A stretch of DNA of 64,000 nucleotides from the NCBI RefSeq assembly GCF_006716695.1, contig NZ_VFPN01000001.1, forward strand, positions 248,001 through 312,000, written 5' to 3'. The DNA is from Klugiella xanthotipulae. Its GTDB lineage: Bacteria > Actinomycetota > Actinomycetes > Actinomycetales > Microbacteriaceae. Positions 45,414 to 54,747 of the stretch are shown here, piece after piece. The position numbers and the translations under genes were made by a program. Positions within the stretch are counted from its first letter, which is position 1. Each line of letters opens with the position of its first letter. Below the pieces are notes generated by a model that saw only the letters and a list, made by a program, of their open reading frames with translations, was not told the origin of the DNA and searched no databases.

Positions 45414-47069
45414 ATGACCCGCGATAATACGCACGAAACCGCCGCCACACCGGCGACCCCCCGAGACCACTCCGTCGCGATGACCCACAAGCAGGTCCTC
45501 CAGGCCCTCTCCGGCCTCCTGCTCGGGATGCTCGTCGCAATCCTGTCGGGAACGGTCGTCTCGACCTCCCTGCCCGTCATCATCTCGGACCTGGGCGGTA
45601 ACCAAAACGCCTTCACCTGGGTGGTCACCTCCACTCTGCTTGCCACCACCGTGAGTACCCCCATCTGGGGAAAACTCGCCGACCTGATGAGCCGCAAGCT
45701 CCTTGTGCAAATCGCGCTGGTCATCTTTGTCTTCGGCTCTTGCCTGGCCGGACTCTCGCAGGACACCACCTGGTTGATCGTCTTCCGGGTGTTCCAGGGC
45801 CTCGGGGCCGGCGGCCTGACCGCGCTCGTTCAGGTGGTTCTGGCCGACATCATCAGCCCCCGCGACCGCGGCAAATACATGGGCCTGCTCGGCGGCGTGA
45901 TGGCCGTGGGTACCGTGGGCGGCCCACTGCTCGGCGGGTTCATCACCGACGGAATCGGCTGGCGGTGGAACTTCTTCATCGGGACCCCGATCGCCGTGGC
46001 CGCGATCATCCTCATCCAGCTCACGCTGCACCTGCCCGACCGTCGCCGCACGGTGACCATCGACTACATGGGGGCCGCGCTTATTGCCGGCGGCATTTCG
46101 CTCCTGCTCATCTGGATCTCGCTCGCGGGTAACCAATTCGAGTGGATGTCCTGGGAGACCCTCCTGATGGCCGGTGGATCACTCGTTCTGCTCGTCGCGG
46201 CCGTGCTCGTCGAGCTACACGTCGAGGAGCCCATCCTGCCGATGTCACTGTTCCGCAACAAGACGTTTGTCTACGGCGTCATCGCTTCCATCTCGGTGGG
46301 GGTCGCGATGTTTGGCACCTCGGTGTTCCTGAGCCAGTACATGCAGCTGGCCCGCGGAGCGACGCCCACCCAATCGGGTCTGCTCACACTGCCCATGGTA
46401 CTGGGCACCTTCATTGCCTCGACCGTGATCGGCACACTCATTAGCCGCACGGGCACATGGAAGCCGTTTATGATTACCGGTTCCGTCCTGATGACCGTCG
46501 GCCTGGCCTTCATGAGCACCATCCGCTACGACACCAACTACGCGCTCGTCTCCGTGTACATGGCGACCCTGGGCCTCGGCGTGGGTATGGTGATGCAGAA
46601 CCTCGTTCTGGTGGTGCAGAACAGCGTGCCCCCGCAGAACCTTGGCGTAGCCAGCTCGGGTGTGGCCTTCTTCCGCAGCCTGGGCGGCACGATTGGTGTC
46701 TCGGTGATGGGCGCGATGCTCGCCAGCAAGGTCTCGGAGTTAATCACGGATGGCGTGGTCAAGCTGGGCATTGACCCGACCACCTCCGGGCTCAGCGGGG
46801 GCAGTATCCCCCACGTTTCGGAGCTGCCGGGGCCCATTCGCACCGTGGTGGAGTCGGCCTACGGGGTGGCGGTGGGAGATGTCTTCCTGATGGCCCTCCC
46901 CCTCGCCGTGCTGACCATCGTGATGGTCATCCTGCTGCCGAACGCCACGCTGGGAACCAAAACGGCCGTACAACAGCTCGCGGAGAAGGGCAAGCCGGAG
47001 GCCGCAGCGGCTGAGATAGGCGTTGATGCCGAGGCCACGATTGAGACCGAGGCCGTCCGGGGCCGTTAG
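45414..47069 (+). CDS. MFS drug:proton antiporter, DHA2 family (with MarR regulator)
   Basis: A 551-residue EmrB/QacA-type exporter with 14 predicted segments. Motif A is around GKLADLMSRKLLVQ, and motif C around GTVGGPLLGGFITDGIGWRW. The tail (about residues 515-551) is hydrophilic and Glu/Ala-rich. It is followed after a single base by the MarR gene, so the two are one operon, driven by the promoter at 45331. TGGAGAACG supplies the ribosome site. Confidence 0.92.
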   Translation: MTRDNTHETAATPATPRDHSVAMTHKQVLQALSGLLLGMLVAILSGTVVSTSLPVIISDLGGNQNAFTWVVTSTLLATTVSTPIWGKLADLMSRKLLVQIALVIFVFGSCLAGLSQDTTWLIVFRVFQGLGAGGLTALVQVVLADIISPRDRGKYMGLLGGVMAVGTVGGPLLGGFITDGIGWRWNFFIGTPIAVAAIILIQLTLHLPDRRRTVTIDYMGAALIAGGISLLLIWISLAGNQFEWMSWETLLMAGGSLVLLVAAVLVELHVEEPILPMSLFRNKTFVYGVIASISVGVAMFGTSVFLSQYMQLARGATPTQSGLLTLPMVLGTFIASTVIGTLISRTGTWKPFMITGSVLMTVGLAFMSTIRYDTNYALVSVYMATLGLGVGMVMQNLVLVVQNSVPPQNLGVASSGVAFFRSLGGTIGVSVMGAMLASKVSELITDGVVKLGIDPTTSGLSGGSIPHVSELPGPIRTVVESAYGVAVGDVFLMALPLAVLTIVMVILLPNATLGTKTAVQQLAEKGKPEAAAAEIGVDAEATIETEAVRGR

Positions 47070-47070
47070 G

Positions 47071-47559
47071 ATGAGGGGCGTGACGCGAGACACACCACAC
47101 CCGGCCGGGCACCCCCCCGAGGGAGACCCGGCCCGCGTGGAGGTGGCGCGCGGCGTGGGCGAAGAACTTGCCCACCTGCTCGCGAGCACCCGCACCCTCT
47201 CCCAGCGCGGAGCGTCTCTCGTGCACCCCCACCTACAACCGGCCGGTCTCACCGTGCTGCGCTGGGTGGCGGCGAATGAACCAGCCCAGGCTGGCCAGGT
47301 CGCCGCCACCCTCGACATGGACAAGAGCGCGGTCAGCCGCCAGCTGCGCGCGCTACGCGATTTCGGACTGGTGGAGGGCGAGCCCGACCCGGAGGACGGA
47401 CGCGCGATGCTCCTGCGGCTCACCCCCGCGGGCCGTACCCAGCTGGATAAGCTGCGCGTACTGAGCCGCGAAAAATTCTACAGCCGCCTCGATGGCTGGT
47501 CCCTCGAGGATATGGAGGCGCTCCGCCGTTACCTGGAACGGCTCAACCGCGGCACGTAG
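47071..47559 (+). CDS. MarR family transcriptional regulator (exporter operon)
   Basis: A 162-residue winged-helix protein. The DNA-binding domain includes LDMDKSAVSRQLRALRDFGLVEGEPDPEDGR (wing DPEDGR). The start is either ATG 47071 or GTG 47080, which has a better ribosome site. It is translated right behind the efflux pump, the usual arrangement for repressors that sense the drug. TTGAC-N4-GTCAA sites upstream of the operon are its likely targets. Confidence 0.88.
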   Translation: MRGVTRDTPHPAGHPPEGDPARVEVARGVGEELAHLLASTRTLSQRGASLVHPHLQPAGLTVLRWVAANEPAQAGQVAATLDMDKSAVSRQLRALRDFGLVEGEPDPEDGRAMLLRLTPAGRTQLDKLRVLSREKFYSRLDGWSLEDMEALRRYLERLNRGT

Positions 47560-47606
47560 CATGGCGACGCTATCGCCGCGGCGGATGTCAGGGCTACACT
47601 GCTACG

Positions 47607-47840
47607 ATGACAGCCCTCGTCACACTCCACGGCAGCGTGAGCCTGCGGAACTGGACCGATGCCGATCTCGCACCGTTTGCGGCACTCAACGCCGACCCCG
47701 AGGTGATGGCGTATTTTCCGGGAACGCTGAACCGCGAGCAGAGTGACGCGCTGGCCCGGTGCCTGGGGCCGTGGTCTGGCCACAGCAGCGGCCCGCGCAA
47801 CGCTTCCCGTGGGACCGATGCTGCCACCGGAAACAGCTAG
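47607..47840 (+). pseudogene. Truncated GNAT acetyltransferase
   Basis: The first about 50 residues read like the start of a RimJ/RimL-type acetyltransferase (SLRNWTDADLAPFAALNADPEVMAYFPGTL, kept as family pattern). After about residue 50 the sequence loses similarity and stops at residue 77, with no continuation in the other frames I checked. This looks like the amino end of a broken gene. The following 180 bases hold no gene. Confidence 0.5.
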
Positions 47841-48020
47841 GACACAGACCCCACGAGGGTGATGGGGCTGAGCCAGATACCTGGCCGACTCAGTTGGTGT
47901 CGCGGCCACTCTCAGCGATCTCAGCACGAGCAGGTGCGTAGGCGCACTGGCAATCACGGGAACGAACCGAGCAAGATCCTGGCACCCGGTGTTACCTCTT
48001 GGACAACACCTCACACCTCG

Positions 48021-50594
48021 CTACGACGCCCCCCGCACCCGGGCAAACGCCACAATATCGTCGCGATCAATCGCCGCGGTCTTCCGCCGAATGTTGTTAA
48101 TGTGGCTCTCAACCGTGCGCGTGCTCACGACCAGGGCCGCGGCGATCTCGCTGTTACTGAGCCCCCTGGCCACCAGATCAACAATCTCGGTCTCCCGCGG
48201 GGTGAACACAACCGAACTCTGCGCCAGGGTGTCCACCTCGGAGGTCGAGCCACCACCCGGTGCCGTCACCGTGCGGATCGCGAGCCGGGCACGGTGCACA
48301 CCGTCCACATCTCGCCGCTCACGGTAATAACGTGCCGACAGCGCGAAGTAGCGGATGGCCTCGCTCGTAGCCCCCGCCATCTGAAGCGCCTCTGCCGCCT
48401 GGTAGATACCGTCGGGATCGGAGAACTGGCTCGCCTGACGGGCGGCCAGGAGGGCCGGGAACAGCGCACCACCCACGCGCTCAGCCGCCGGGGCGAAAGC
48501 CTCCGCCACCTCGGGATCGTAGTGGGACAGCAACGAGAGCAACACGGCGATATCGGCGGCAAAGTCGTAACCGCTCGCGCGAGCCTCCTCGGCCACCGCG
48601 CGGAACTTGTGGGCCGCAGCGTCACGGTCCTTGTCGGTGAGGGTGGAGGCGGCATCTGCCCAGTCCAACGTGCCGAACGGAACCGATTCACTATCGCCAA
48701 TGGCCTGGCACGCAAACTCGCGCAGACTATCAAAGCTCGACATACGCCCGGTGCGAAGTGCGCTCACCGACTGACAAATCAGGAGGGCCTTGTCCACGGC
48801 GAAGGCTACCGGAATGCTTACGATACCCATCCCCACGACCCGGCCAGCCAGCGTGTAGGCCTCCTCAAACTGGCCGAGTAGGCACAGGCTCAGCGCCCCC
48901 ACATAGGCGTTACCCACGAGCGCCAGCCGATCTGAGCTCGCAACGGCCTCGTCAACCTTGCGCCGGGCAAAGCGGGCGGCCTCGGCATACTCCCCGACCC
49001 CGGCGAGGGCGAGCCCGCGCAGCACGCTCACCTGGTAGTTACGCCAGAGCTGGCCGGTGTCATCCATTCGATCAAGCATGGGTACCGCCTCGCGGGCGCG
49101 ACCGGACAGGATGTAGGCCGCAGCCAACACTCCGGAGGCCACGGTGCCGTTGAAATCGGGGCGGGTAGAGATCTCCGTCAAATCCTCCACGAAGGTATCC
49201 GGCAATCCGTGGGCCTCAATCCCCAGCATGTACATGATCGTGTCGAGCGCATCCTGATACGCGTAATCATCCTCCGCACGCAACGCGGCACGCACCTCGG
49301 CCTCAGCCGCGCCCTGGGAGGTGAGCCAACGCGCGTGCAGGTATCGAAAATCGAACTCCTCCAGCGGGGTGTAACCGAGCGTCCAATCGGTGTCGCGAAG
49401 CACCATCTCAACAACTTCCGGGTCGTTGTTCCCGGTGAGTTGCGTGTACAGATACTCGATCGCGTTGGCCACGGTGGGGGCGTTTCCCCAGGTAAAGCGG
49501 CAGGTCGCGAGGTGAATCGTGTAGTCCTCGGCAAACATATGCGCGTCCAGGGATGACGCGGGGGTTTCGAGCCCCGGCCCTCCGGAGACCCTGGCCTGGA
49601 AACGCGAGTTGAGCGCGGCGACCTCCTCAGGAGTGGTCGCGGCGAGTGCGCTGAACATACTTTCGGTGAGCCGATCACGCCGGGGCGTGGGCGGCTGGTG
49701 CCGGAAGTAGTCGCGGATACCGGGAGGCGTTACCGAAACAATCGTACGGTCCCCCTTCACCGCGACCTTAATCAGGGCGTTCTCGTGTAGGGCTTCCAGC
49801 ACGGGCTGAGTAACAAAAGCCCGTGCCGTCGGCAGGGTGACGGTCCCCGCCAGCGACAGCATTTCGAGAGCCTCCTGCAGGTTAATCGGATACCGCTGAA
49901 GCAGCGTCTCGTAGGCCCCGTTCATTGCGGGCGACCAGATATCGCCCTCGGCGACCAGCATCGATCCCTCCGTGAAGACCACCCCGCTCCCCATCGCCGC
50001 GTCCAATAGCGCGACGGCAAAACCGGGCACCCCCGCGGCGAGCGTATGAATCTGCCCCGTCACAACGGGCGAGATGAGGTTCTGAGCCCGATCCTCCAGC
50101 AGCTCGTGGGTAGACTCCAGCGAGAGCTCACCGAGAGAGATATTGACGACGGGATGCGCCAGCTGCATGAGGTCGTCAGCGTGGTGCTCATCGGCCCGGC
50201 GAAAACTGGTGGCCAGGATAGCGGTGCCCCTGGTGCGGTGGAGGGCCGAGATCACGGCCCAGGACACGTCATCCAGTTCGTCGGCATCGTCGATGAAGAA
50301 GACACCGGGACGCGTGGTGAACATGTCGATGAGCGCCTCGATCACATCGCTCGCCGTGCAGGCGGGGCCGAGCGCCTTACGTACCTGGGTGGGCAACGCC
50401 AGCCGTACGGCTTCGAGCGGAAGCGCACGGCCAATACCGTGCACCGTCACGGGGATATGGTCGCGACGCATGATATCAATCACGGCGGTGAGGACGGTGG
50501 TGCGCCCCGACCAGCGCGAACCGGTCAGCGAAACGCTCGTGTGCCCGGTAAGCAACTCGACAATGTGCTGGATGAGTGGCATTCGAGCAATCAC
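48021..50594 (-). CDS. Large LuxR-type regulator with AAA-like ATPase domain (LAL-like)
   Basis: An 857-residue protein. The N-terminal nucleotide-binding domain has a Walker A-like loop SLTGSRWSGRTTVLT, in which arginine stands where lysine is normal, and a Walker B-like GVFFIDDADELDD. A helical-repeat middle region spans about residues 300-760. The C-terminal LuxR helix-turn-helix has TPRETEIVDLVARGLSNSEIAAAL. Members of this class often control secretion, sugar use or secondary metabolism. The start is unsure; I chose GTG 50594 because GAGAGGA precedes it. The missing lysine makes ATP hydrolysis questionable. Confidence 0.85.
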   Translation of the reverse strand: MIARMPLIQHIVELLTGHTSVSLTGSRWSGRTTVLTAVIDIMRRDHIPVTVHGIGRALPLEAVRLALPTQVRKALGPACTASDVIEALIDMFTTRPGVFFIDDADELDDVSWAVISALHRTRGTAILATSFRRADEHHADDLMQLAHPVVNISLGELSLESTHELLEDRAQNLISPVVTGQIHTLAAGVPGFAVALLDAAMGSGVVFTEGSMLVAEGDIWSPAMNGAYETLLQRYPINLQEALEMLSLAGTVTLPTARAFVTQPVLEALHENALIKVAVKGDRTIVSVTPPGIRDYFRHQPPTPRRDRLTESMFSALAATTPEEVAALNSRFQARVSGGPGLETPASSLDAHMFAEDYTIHLATCRFTWGNAPTVANAIEYLYTQLTGNNDPEVVEMVLRDTDWTLGYTPLEEFDFRYLHARWLTSQGAAEAEVRAALRAEDDYAYQDALDTIMYMLGIEAHGLPDTFVEDLTEISTRPDFNGTVASGVLAAAYILSGRAREAVPMLDRMDDTGQLWRNYQVSVLRGLALAGVGEYAEAARFARRKVDEAVASSDRLALVGNAYVGALSLCLLGQFEEAYTLAGRVVGMGIVSIPVAFAVDKALLICQSVSALRTGRMSSFDSLREFACQAIGDSESVPFGTLDWADAASTLTDKDRDAAAHKFRAVAEEARASGYDFAADIAVLLSLLSHYDPEVAEAFAPAAERVGGALFPALLAARQASQFSDPDGIYQAAEALQMAGATSEAIRYFALSARYYRERRDVDGVHRARLAIRTVTAPGGGSTSEVDTLAQSSVVFTPRETEIVDLVARGLSNSEIAAALVVSTRTVESHINNIRRKTAAIDRDDIVAFARVRGAS

Positions 50595-50629
50595 GGCGGA
50601 CGTCCTCTCGGTCACGGTGACATCAGGAT

Positions 50630-51208
50630 ATGCCGATCCGGCCCGCAAGACCAGGGGTTATTCTGCAGCCAACCCGCGAACCCGGAACCACGGGGCCTGC
50701 CGGGCAATCGGGCATCTCCTCAGCGGAGCCAGCGGGCAACACCGGCAGCGACCCCGCTGCCGACGCCCTGGCCGCGGCCGCTCGCGACTCAACCGCAGCA
50801 CCAGCCCCAAACACCAACTCGACCTCCGCGGCAGCCGTCGTTCCCGACTCGGTCAGCTTCGCCATACCGCCCGGACTCGTCTCGAGATACCGGATGACAA
50901 CCGTGACGGCCAACGCTGCCGGTGGTTGGGAGGTTTCGCTCACCGACACCCCCGCCCTCTCGATCACTTCGTCCACGGATGCGTTTTCTTTCGCCGTCAC
51001 GTCGCCAGCGGGAGCGACGGTTGAGCTGGCCGAGAACCGCGGGCTCTACTCGCACCACCTCATGCCGACGCGCGGCACCGACACCCTGCGGCTGACTGCC
51101 AACGGGTCCGGGCTGTCCTCAGACACGGCGTTCACGCTCGCCGCGCGGTACACGAGCCCTGACGGCACCCGGGTAGGTGCCGCGGTAACGTCCGACTACC
51201 TGCCGTAG
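50630..51208 (+). CDS. Hypothetical protein, possibly a C-terminal fragment
   Basis: A 192-residue frame. The first about 75 residues are Ala/Pro/Ser/Thr-rich low-complexity linker. The rest has a beta-rich composition with FSFAVTSPAGATVELAE and TAFTLAARYTSPDGTRVG, like an exported Ig-like domain. No signal peptide is present and no ribosome site is convincing. It may be the tail of a lost secreted protein, or a real gene whose start is misread because the large regulator gene overlaps its 5' side. Confidence 0.4.
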   Translation: MPIRPARPGVILQPTREPGTTGPAGQSGISSAEPAGNTGSDPAADALAAAARDSTAAPAPNTNSTSAAAVVPDSVSFAIPPGLVSRYRMTTVTANAAGGWEVSLTDTPALSITSSTDAFSFAVTSPAGATVELAENRGLYSHHLMPTRGTDTLRLTANGSGLSSDTAFTLAARYTSPDGTRVGAAVTSDYLP

Positions 51209-51250
51209 GCCTCGCTGACGGAGGCATCTGCGGCGGCATAGAATAACGAA

Positions 51251-51280
51251 AGCCCCCTGCCTGGCGAGAGGCAGAAGGCT
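51251..51280 (-). terminator. tRNA-Lys terminator hairpin
   Basis: Stem AGCC...GGCT with inner CTGCCT/AGGCAG lies 7 bases past the tRNA 3' end on the minus strand. It is followed by a short T-containing tail (TTTCGTTATT) just outside. Confidence 0.55.
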
Positions 51281-51286
51281 AACGAG

Positions 51287-51359
51287 TGCACCCCCCGGGA
51301 CTTGAACCCGGAACCCACTGATTAAGAGTCAGTTGCTCTGCCGATTGAGCTAGAGGTGC
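51287..51359 (-). tRNA. tRNA-Lys (anticodon CTT)
   Basis: A 73-base cloverleaf. The acceptor stem pairs GCACCTC with GGGGTGC, discriminator A. The D arm starts GCTC and closes GAGC, the anticodon stem ACTGA/TCAGT encloses CTCTTAA with CTT, and the T arm CCGGG/CCCGG encloses TTCAAGT. CCA is not encoded. Confidence 0.95.
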
Positions 51360-51508
51360 GTGGCCGCTGAGCAGCAGAACCAAGAATTGATCCTAACAGT
51401 TCTTTAGGGCGAGCGCAAAACGGGGCGGGCAGCGACCACAGTCCGTCTGAGCCCGTGACCAGAATGGGACACCCCGGAACAGGTTAGATGCGGTACACAA
51501 ACAGGCGG

Positions 51509-51667
51509 CTAGAGCAGCGAGAAGAGCGCGGAGCCTGACACCAGAACGGTCAGGCCCAGAAACACGCCTCCGGCCAGTCGAGCAAAGCCCAGCAACCGTG
51601 ATCGGGAGCCACCGACACCCCGACCGTCCATCTCGCCCCGTCTCGTCACCACCGAAAAGTTCGTCAT
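51509..51667 (-). CDS. Possible small membrane protein
   Basis: A 52-residue frame starting MTNFSVVTRRGEM, with one hydrophobic segment (about residues 27-50). AAGGAG lies 13 bases upstream, longer than ideal. Support is weak; it could be chance. Confidence 0.3.
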   Translation of the reverse strand: MTNFSVVTRRGEMDGRGVGGSRSRLLGFARLAGGVFLGLTVLVSGSALFSLL

Positions 51668-51788
51668 ACCGAAACTATAACTCCTTACACGCGTTAATGC
51701 ACGCATACCCGAACAAAAATTATTTTTATGGGCCCGCTACCGGATGCCGACGCGCGAAGTATTGGGGTGCCGCAGCTAAGCTGTCAGG

Positions 51789-52577
51789 GTGACTGCACCC
51801 ACCCTCGCCGACGACCTCGCCCTCGCCCGCGAACTGGCCGCTCGTGCCGACGCCCTCTCCCTCGCCCGCTACCGGGCAGCTGACCTGGTGGTCACCACCA
51901 AACCCGACAGCACCAACGTGACCGACGCGGACCGGGCTGTCGAGCAGGCCATTCGGGCCCGGTTACAACAGGAGCGCCCCGAGGACAGCATTCTCGGCGA
52001 GGAATTCGGAATCGAGGGAGCGAGCCCCCGCCAGTGGATCATCGACCCGATTGACGGCACCGCCAACTACATGCGGGGCATACCCGGCTGGGCCACCCTC
52101 ATCTCGCTCGAAATCGACGGCATCGCCCAGGTCGGCGTGGTCTCTGCCCCCGCGGCCCAGAAACGTTGGTGGGCTGCCCGCGGCGCGGGTGCCTGGCTGA
52201 GCGACAACGGTGGCGAGCCCCGCCCCCTCCGGGTATCCGGCGTGAGCAGGCTCACGGATGCCTGGCTCAGCTTCCAGAGCCTCGGCCAGTGGGACGACGC
52301 GGGCTACCTGGATACGCTCACCGCGTTGAGCCGTAGCGTGTGGCGAGACCGCGCATTTGGTGACTCCTGGGGGTACATGCTTCTCGCCGAGGGCGTGATT
52401 GACATCGTCGGAGAATTCGACGTCAAACCCTACGACCTCTCGGCCGTTATCACCATTGTCGAGGAGGCCGGTGGCCGTTTCACCGGCATCGACGGCACCC
52501 CGGGCAGCCACTGCGGCAACTCCCTCGCCACCAACGGCCTCCTCCACCAGCAGGCACTCGACATTCTCGCCCGCTAA
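51789..52577 (+). CDS. hisN: Histidinol-phosphatase, inositol monophosphatase family
   Basis: A 262-residue Mg-dependent phosphatase that makes histidinol from histidinol phosphate. The metal-binding motif WIIDPIDGTANYMRG lies near residue 78, and GEEFG near residue 66. The FGDSWGYMLLAEG and DVKPYDLSAVITIVEEAGG motifs are typical of the actinobacterial HisN type. No other his gene is adjacent. The start may also be GTG. It is divergent from the possible small membrane gene. Confidence 0.85.
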   Translation: MTAPTLADDLALARELAARADALSLARYRAADLVVTTKPDSTNVTDADRAVEQAIRARLQQERPEDSILGEEFGIEGASPRQWIIDPIDGTANYMRGIPGWATLISLEIDGIAQVGVVSAPAAQKRWWAARGAGAWLSDNGGEPRPLRVSGVSRLTDAWLSFQSLGQWDDAGYLDTLTALSRSVWRDRAFGDSWGYMLLAEGVIDIVGEFDVKPYDLSAVITIVEEAGGRFTGIDGTPGSHCGNSLATNGLLHQQALDILAR

Positions 52578-52629
52578 CCGCGTGGGTGTCGAGACCACTC
52601 CCCGCACCACACCCCGCAACATCACCGCG

Positions 52630-54105
52630 CTACAACGCCATCGCGGCCGCGCGTTTGCGACGCCCTCGCATATCGAGCAACGCCACCACACACGCCAGGA
52701 TGAAAAACCCGATCACAACCATAAATCCATGCAGAAAGGCGTCCCGATACACACCCGTATCGTCGGCTCCGGCCGAACCCACCGTCTCGCGGTAGATCGT
52801 CGCGAAAAAAAGCGAGCTGGCCGCAGCCGTACCGATTGCGGTACTCACACGCTGCACGAGCTGACCGATTGAGCCGGCCAGACCACCATCCGTCACAGGA
52901 ATCTCGGCGAGAGTGAGCGTCTGGTTGGGCGCAAGCACGCCCCCGGCACCAAACCCGGCCACCGCGAGCGCCGCGGCCATGAGCCACGGGGCATATTCAC
53001 GGGGCGCATAGTACCCGGCAACCAGCACCCCCATGAAGCCCACCACCACGATCAGGAGGCCGAGCACCACAAGGGGACGCCCCCATCGGCTCACGAGACG
53101 ACCGCTCCACCACGCGGTGCCCGCCGAGCAGAGCGCAAACGAGATACTCACCAGCCCGGCCGCGACGGGTGCGAGGCCCAGGCCCGTCTGTAGGTACAGG
53201 GTGGAAAGGAGGAAGGCCGCGGGCATCCCGGCAAAGTAGGCACCGCCCACCAGGATGCCGTTGCGGTAGGAGGGGATTCGGAACAGCAGAAAGTTAATGA
53301 GCGGCGTGCGGCCTCGGGCCGCATACCGCCGTTCCCAGAGCACAAAGCAGAGCGCGGCAGCAGCAGCGAGGGCCAACCACCCCCAGCGGGCGGGCGAATC
53401 ATCCGCCGACCCGGTGGTGAGCACAAACGGCAGCATGAGCGAAAATACCGTGACCCCCAGCAGGAGCACCCCCACCGGGTCCAGATACACCGGGCCCACC
53501 CGGTTGGATGGAGTGCGGGGCAGAACAAACCAGGCACCGATGAGGGCTGCAACGCCGAGCGGGACGTTCATCCAGAACAGTAGCCGCCAGCCGTCAGGCT
53601 CGCCGCCCACACCGATCAGCAGACCACCGACGGTGGGGCCGAGAGCGGTCGAGAGGCCAATCGTGGCACCGAACACACCGAACGCACGCCCGCGCTCCTC
53701 CCCCTGAAAAAGCTCCTGGATCATCCCGATCACCTGGGGAGTCTGAATGCCTGCGGCAACACCCTGGATAATCCGGAACAGCACGAGAAAGTGCACCGAG
53801 GGTGCGCTGGCGCACAGCATACTCGCGGTCACGAAGGTAATGAGTCCGGCAATGAACATGGTCCGGCGCGAGAAGAGGTCCCCGAGCCGCCCCGCGGGAA
53901 CCAGCACAAGGCCAAGAGCGAGGGCGTAGCCTGCGACGATGAGTTGGATATCCGTGGGGCCCGCACCGAGCGCGCGCTCAATTGAGGGGATACCCACGTT
54001 GACCTTACTCAGATCAAGAATGGTGAGAGCCGACACGCTCGTAGCCACGGCAAACGCCTGCCATCGTCGTCGATTGGCGTGGGCGGCCGCGGAGGGATGT
54101 GTCAT
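52630..54105 (-). CDS. MFS drug:proton antiporter, DHA2 family (second MarR-linked exporter)
   Basis: A 491-residue efflux protein with about 14 segments. LDLSKVNVGIPSIERALG (D1 motif), GRLGDLFSRRTMF (motif A) and TIGLSTALGPTVGGLLIG (motif C) identify the EmrB/QacA group. It lies 12 bases downstream of the marR gene on the same strand, so the two form an operon in the opposite order to the 45-kb module. Confidence 0.92.
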   Translation of the reverse strand: MTHPSAAAHANRRRWQAFAVATSVSALTILDLSKVNVGIPSIERALGAGPTDIQLIVAGYALALGLVLVPAGRLGDLFSRRTMFIAGLITFVTASMLCASAPSVHFLVLFRIIQGVAAGIQTPQVIGMIQELFQGEERGRAFGVFGATIGLSTALGPTVGGLLIGVGGEPDGWRLLFWMNVPLGVAALIGAWFVLPRTPSNRVGPVYLDPVGVLLLGVTVFSLMLPFVLTTGSADDSPARWGWLALAAAAALCFVLWERRYAARGRTPLINFLLFRIPSYRNGILVGGAYFAGMPAAFLLSTLYLQTGLGLAPVAAGLVSISFALCSAGTAWWSGRLVSRWGRPLVVLGLLIVVVGFMGVLVAGYYAPREYAPWLMAAALAVAGFGAGGVLAPNQTLTLAEIPVTDGGLAGSIGQLVQRVSTAIGTAAASSLFFATIYRETVGSAGADDTGVYRDAFLHGFMVVIGFFILACVVALLDMRGRRKRAAAMAL

Positions 54106-54117
54106 GGGGAGGGGCGG

Positions 54118-54600
54118 TTACTCCTGATTCGAGATAACCCGGCGGTCCGGGTCGATGGATTCGAGCAGGGGCTGGAGCAGGTCATTGAGCTGCTCCACCT
54201 GTTCGCTCGCAAGCGGGTCAAAGATGATCTCACGCACTGATTCAACGTGGCCGGGGGCCGTCGCTACGATCTTCGCCCAGCCCTCGGGAGTCAGGCTGGC
54301 GATGGTGGCGCGGCCGTCACTGGGGCACGCGGACCGGGTCACCCACCCCTGCTTCTCCAGGCGGGTGACCACATGGGAGAGTCGAGAGAGGGACGAGTTA
54401 CTGTGGAAGGCCAGGTTGCTCATGAGCAGAGAACGGTCGGGGGCCTCGGACAGCATCGCGAGCACATGATACTCAAACAGGCTGAGCCCTGCGTCCCGCT
54501 TGAGCTGCGGTTCGACGGCACCGGCCATGAGCGTCGCAATGGCATTGAGCTTCAACCACAGCTCGCGTTCTGTGGGGTTCAACCATCTCGGCACGGTCAT
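54118..54600 (-). CDS. MarR family transcriptional regulator (second exporter operon)
   Basis: A 160-residue winged-helix protein. The recognition region is SNSSLSRLSHVVTRLEKQGWVTRS and the wing has SDGRATIASLTPEG. The regulator is upstream of the exporter, and the two are separated by 12 bases. A TTGA-N4-TCAA palindrome at 54624 lies 24 bases before its start, fitting autorepression. Confidence 0.9.
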   Translation of the reverse strand: MTVPRWLNPTERELWLKLNAIATLMAGAVEPQLKRDAGLSLFEYHVLAMLSEAPDRSLLMSNLAFHSNSSLSRLSHVVTRLEKQGWVTRSACPSDGRATIASLTPEGWAKIVATAPGHVESVREIIFDPLASEQVEQLNDLLQPLLESIDPDRRVISNQE

Positions 54601-54623
54601 GAATCCTATGCTACGCCTATTAG

Positions 54624-54635
54624 TTGACGCTTCAA
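54624..54635. promoter_or_regulatory. TTGA-CGCT-TCAA half-palindrome before marR
   Basis: Four-base arms around CGCT resemble the TTGAC-N4-GTCAA sites of the 45-kb module and lie 24 bases upstream of the MarR start. The arms are short. Confidence 0.35.
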
Positions 54636-54747
54636 ATCATTTATTTTCGGCTAGCATCACAATTACTCACTTCCATACTCCGTCACATCCCTTCCGTCGC
54701 CGTCCCGCAGGCAGTAGCGTAATGAGCAGACACTCAATGGAGGCCGC

